DNA from: Adineta ricciae | Lineage: Eukaryota > Rotifera > Eurotatoria > Adinetida > Adinetidae | Assembly (NCBI GenBank): GCA_905250025.1 | Contig: CAJNOJ010000012.1 | Span: forward strand, 850,117-914,116 | DNA length: 64,000 bases | Direction: 5' to 3' | Shown here: positions 63,092 to 64,000 of the stretch, one piece after another | How the letters are laid out: each line of letters opens with the position of its first letter | How positions within the stretch are numbered: position 1 is the stretch's first letter | Position numbers and translations under genes: made by a program | Notes under the pieces: generated by a model | What the model saw: only the letters and a program-made list of their open reading frames with translations | Databases searched by the model: none | What the model was told of the DNA's origin: nothing

Positions 63092-63845
63092 AAAGAAAAC
63101 TGGATTTTTTTCACCGAAAATATAAATAAAAAATATTCTTCAATATCCTCAAATCAGAAACAAAAAAAGAATCAATCTAAGTGTTGATCAACATGGTCAC
63201 ACCAGCTTGAGGGTGACAAATGATAACAATTAAAGTAGCACGTATTAACTTTCAAGCTAATATAATGAATATAAATCAAGCATAACTACAGATGTAGCAA
63301 AATATATCCGTTTTTTATTGAAATAAATACTACGTGAGATGATTAAATATCACAAGCAGTGGCCGTCAAAGACACTTAAAGCTACGTACACAAATACATG
63401 GAACAAAACCTTTTTATGCCACCTTACAAATATGTATATGGGAGTATGAATGTACAAGAATTACAATGATGATGAATGGTGTATTACCATACCTTTTGTC
63501 ACTGACAAATCTGTAAAACTGTAATTCGGAAGGGAAAATGCATCATCTGCTTGTATAAGTTGATGAATGATGTAGAGATGCTGTTTGTAATATTTGTTTT
63601 TTTCCACTTCAACTGCTTCGACAATATTAGACTCATCAACGACGAGCAAGATGTGAAGGAAAGAAAAGTCGATCACTTAAATATCGAATCATCGTCGATT
63701 TATTTTCGCTTTCTTTAATGTGTGTGATAATCCAAATACAGAGTTCACAAAAGCTCTTTCTCTCTTTTTCACTCTATAAACATTCAATATTTCCTGTCGA
63801 TCGTCGTATCGATGCACAGAATTGCGATTGAGTTTCAGGAAGTAT
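63092..63845. other. Intergenic
   Basis: No supported gene. A minus-strand open stretch at 63485-63676 could be an exon ending at a GGTATGG donor, but it has no family motif. Confidence 0.4.
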
Positions 63846-64000
63846 TTAAACTGATGTCTCTTCAACTATTGGTGAAAGCGTTCGTTGTCTGGGTGAAGAC
63901 GATGCATTCACATATACAAACCGCTGAATCACTGGCTTTCGTCTTCGATTTCGACGTTCCCGTCGAAGTCGTTCCTGTTCTCGACGTGTTGGATTAATTC
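63846..64000 (-). CDS. C-terminal end of an unidentified gene (runs off the right edge)
   Basis: The minus strand is open from the window edge to a TAA at 63848-63846. It codes for an Arg-rich basic tail (RREQERLRRERRNRRRKP) followed by a Ser/Pro-rich end (SSSPRQRTLSPIVEETSV). The composition suggests a nuclear or RNA-binding tail, or the cytoplasmic end of a membrane protein. The family cannot be told. There is no start inside the window. Confidence 0.4.
   Translation of the reverse strand, partial: INPTRREQERLRRERRNRRRKPVIQRFVYVNASSSPRQRTLSPIVEETSV

Noticed and set aside
63461..63676. 71-codon minus-strand frame near the right edge
   Set aside because: A possible donor is present, but there is no domain, no clear acceptor and no matching neighbour exon.
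1..64000. Transposable elements, telomeric repeats and tRNA genes
   Set aside because: I looked for reverse transcriptase, transposase and integrase motifs, terminal repeats and cloverleaf patterns and recognised none; a covariance or repeat search could still find short ones.

Overview
The window looks like nuclear DNA of a small invertebrate, most likely a bdelloid rotifer. Introns are GT-AG and mostly about 40-70 nt. Genes are compact and close together. The AT-rich gaps hold fragments of lineage-typical families (NHL propellers, apple/kelch proteins, a polycystin-type channel, a truncated 7TM receptor). One intronless secreted peptidase is bacterial in type, which fits the heavy horizontal transfer known in bdelloids. 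The species call is an inference; no rRNA or mitochondrial marker is present. No transposon, tRNA or CRISPR array was recognised. Left part (0.4-4.8 kb): a plus-strand gene joins an 8-Cys module, a Thr-rich stalk built from 72-bp tandem repeats and a leucine-rich-repeat array in which each repeat is one exon of exactly 84 bp. At 6.5-7.4 kb lie decayed pieces of a polycystin-like channel and an NHL protein. From 8.4 to 19.5 kb come a PARP1-type poly(ADP-ribose) polymerase with an apparently defective splice site, an SLC49-like transporter, a flavin monooxygenase, an intronless GPCR and an SLC22-like transporter. At 20.4-23 kb lie a broken apple/kelch gene and the bacterial-type M23 peptidase. 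Centre (23.2-56.4 kb): this is the most striking part. Two minus-strand genes, an AAA+ ATPase of 892 aa with its own coiled coil and a 986-aa coiled-coil protein, are divergent from a plus-strand gene predicted to encode about 8,595 aa, nearly all of it in one 23.1-kb exon. That giant carries six dynein/midasin-type AAA modules, long helical and coiled-coil stretches, ASH/MSP-like beta-sandwiches and four C-terminal VWA domains. The trio (ATPase, coiled coil, MoxR/midasin-like AAA plus VWA) recalls the component list of bacterial MoxR-VWA ternary systems and of midasin-type remodelling machines. No function is known to me; a joint function is inference. Right part (56.9-64 kb): a second gene with the same 8-Cys and Thr-linker exons, this time ending in a six-bladed NHL propeller; a GPCR fragment; a P2C-type P-type ATPase whose M4 motif reads PFNL instead of PEGL; and the Arg-rich end of a gene running off the right edge.
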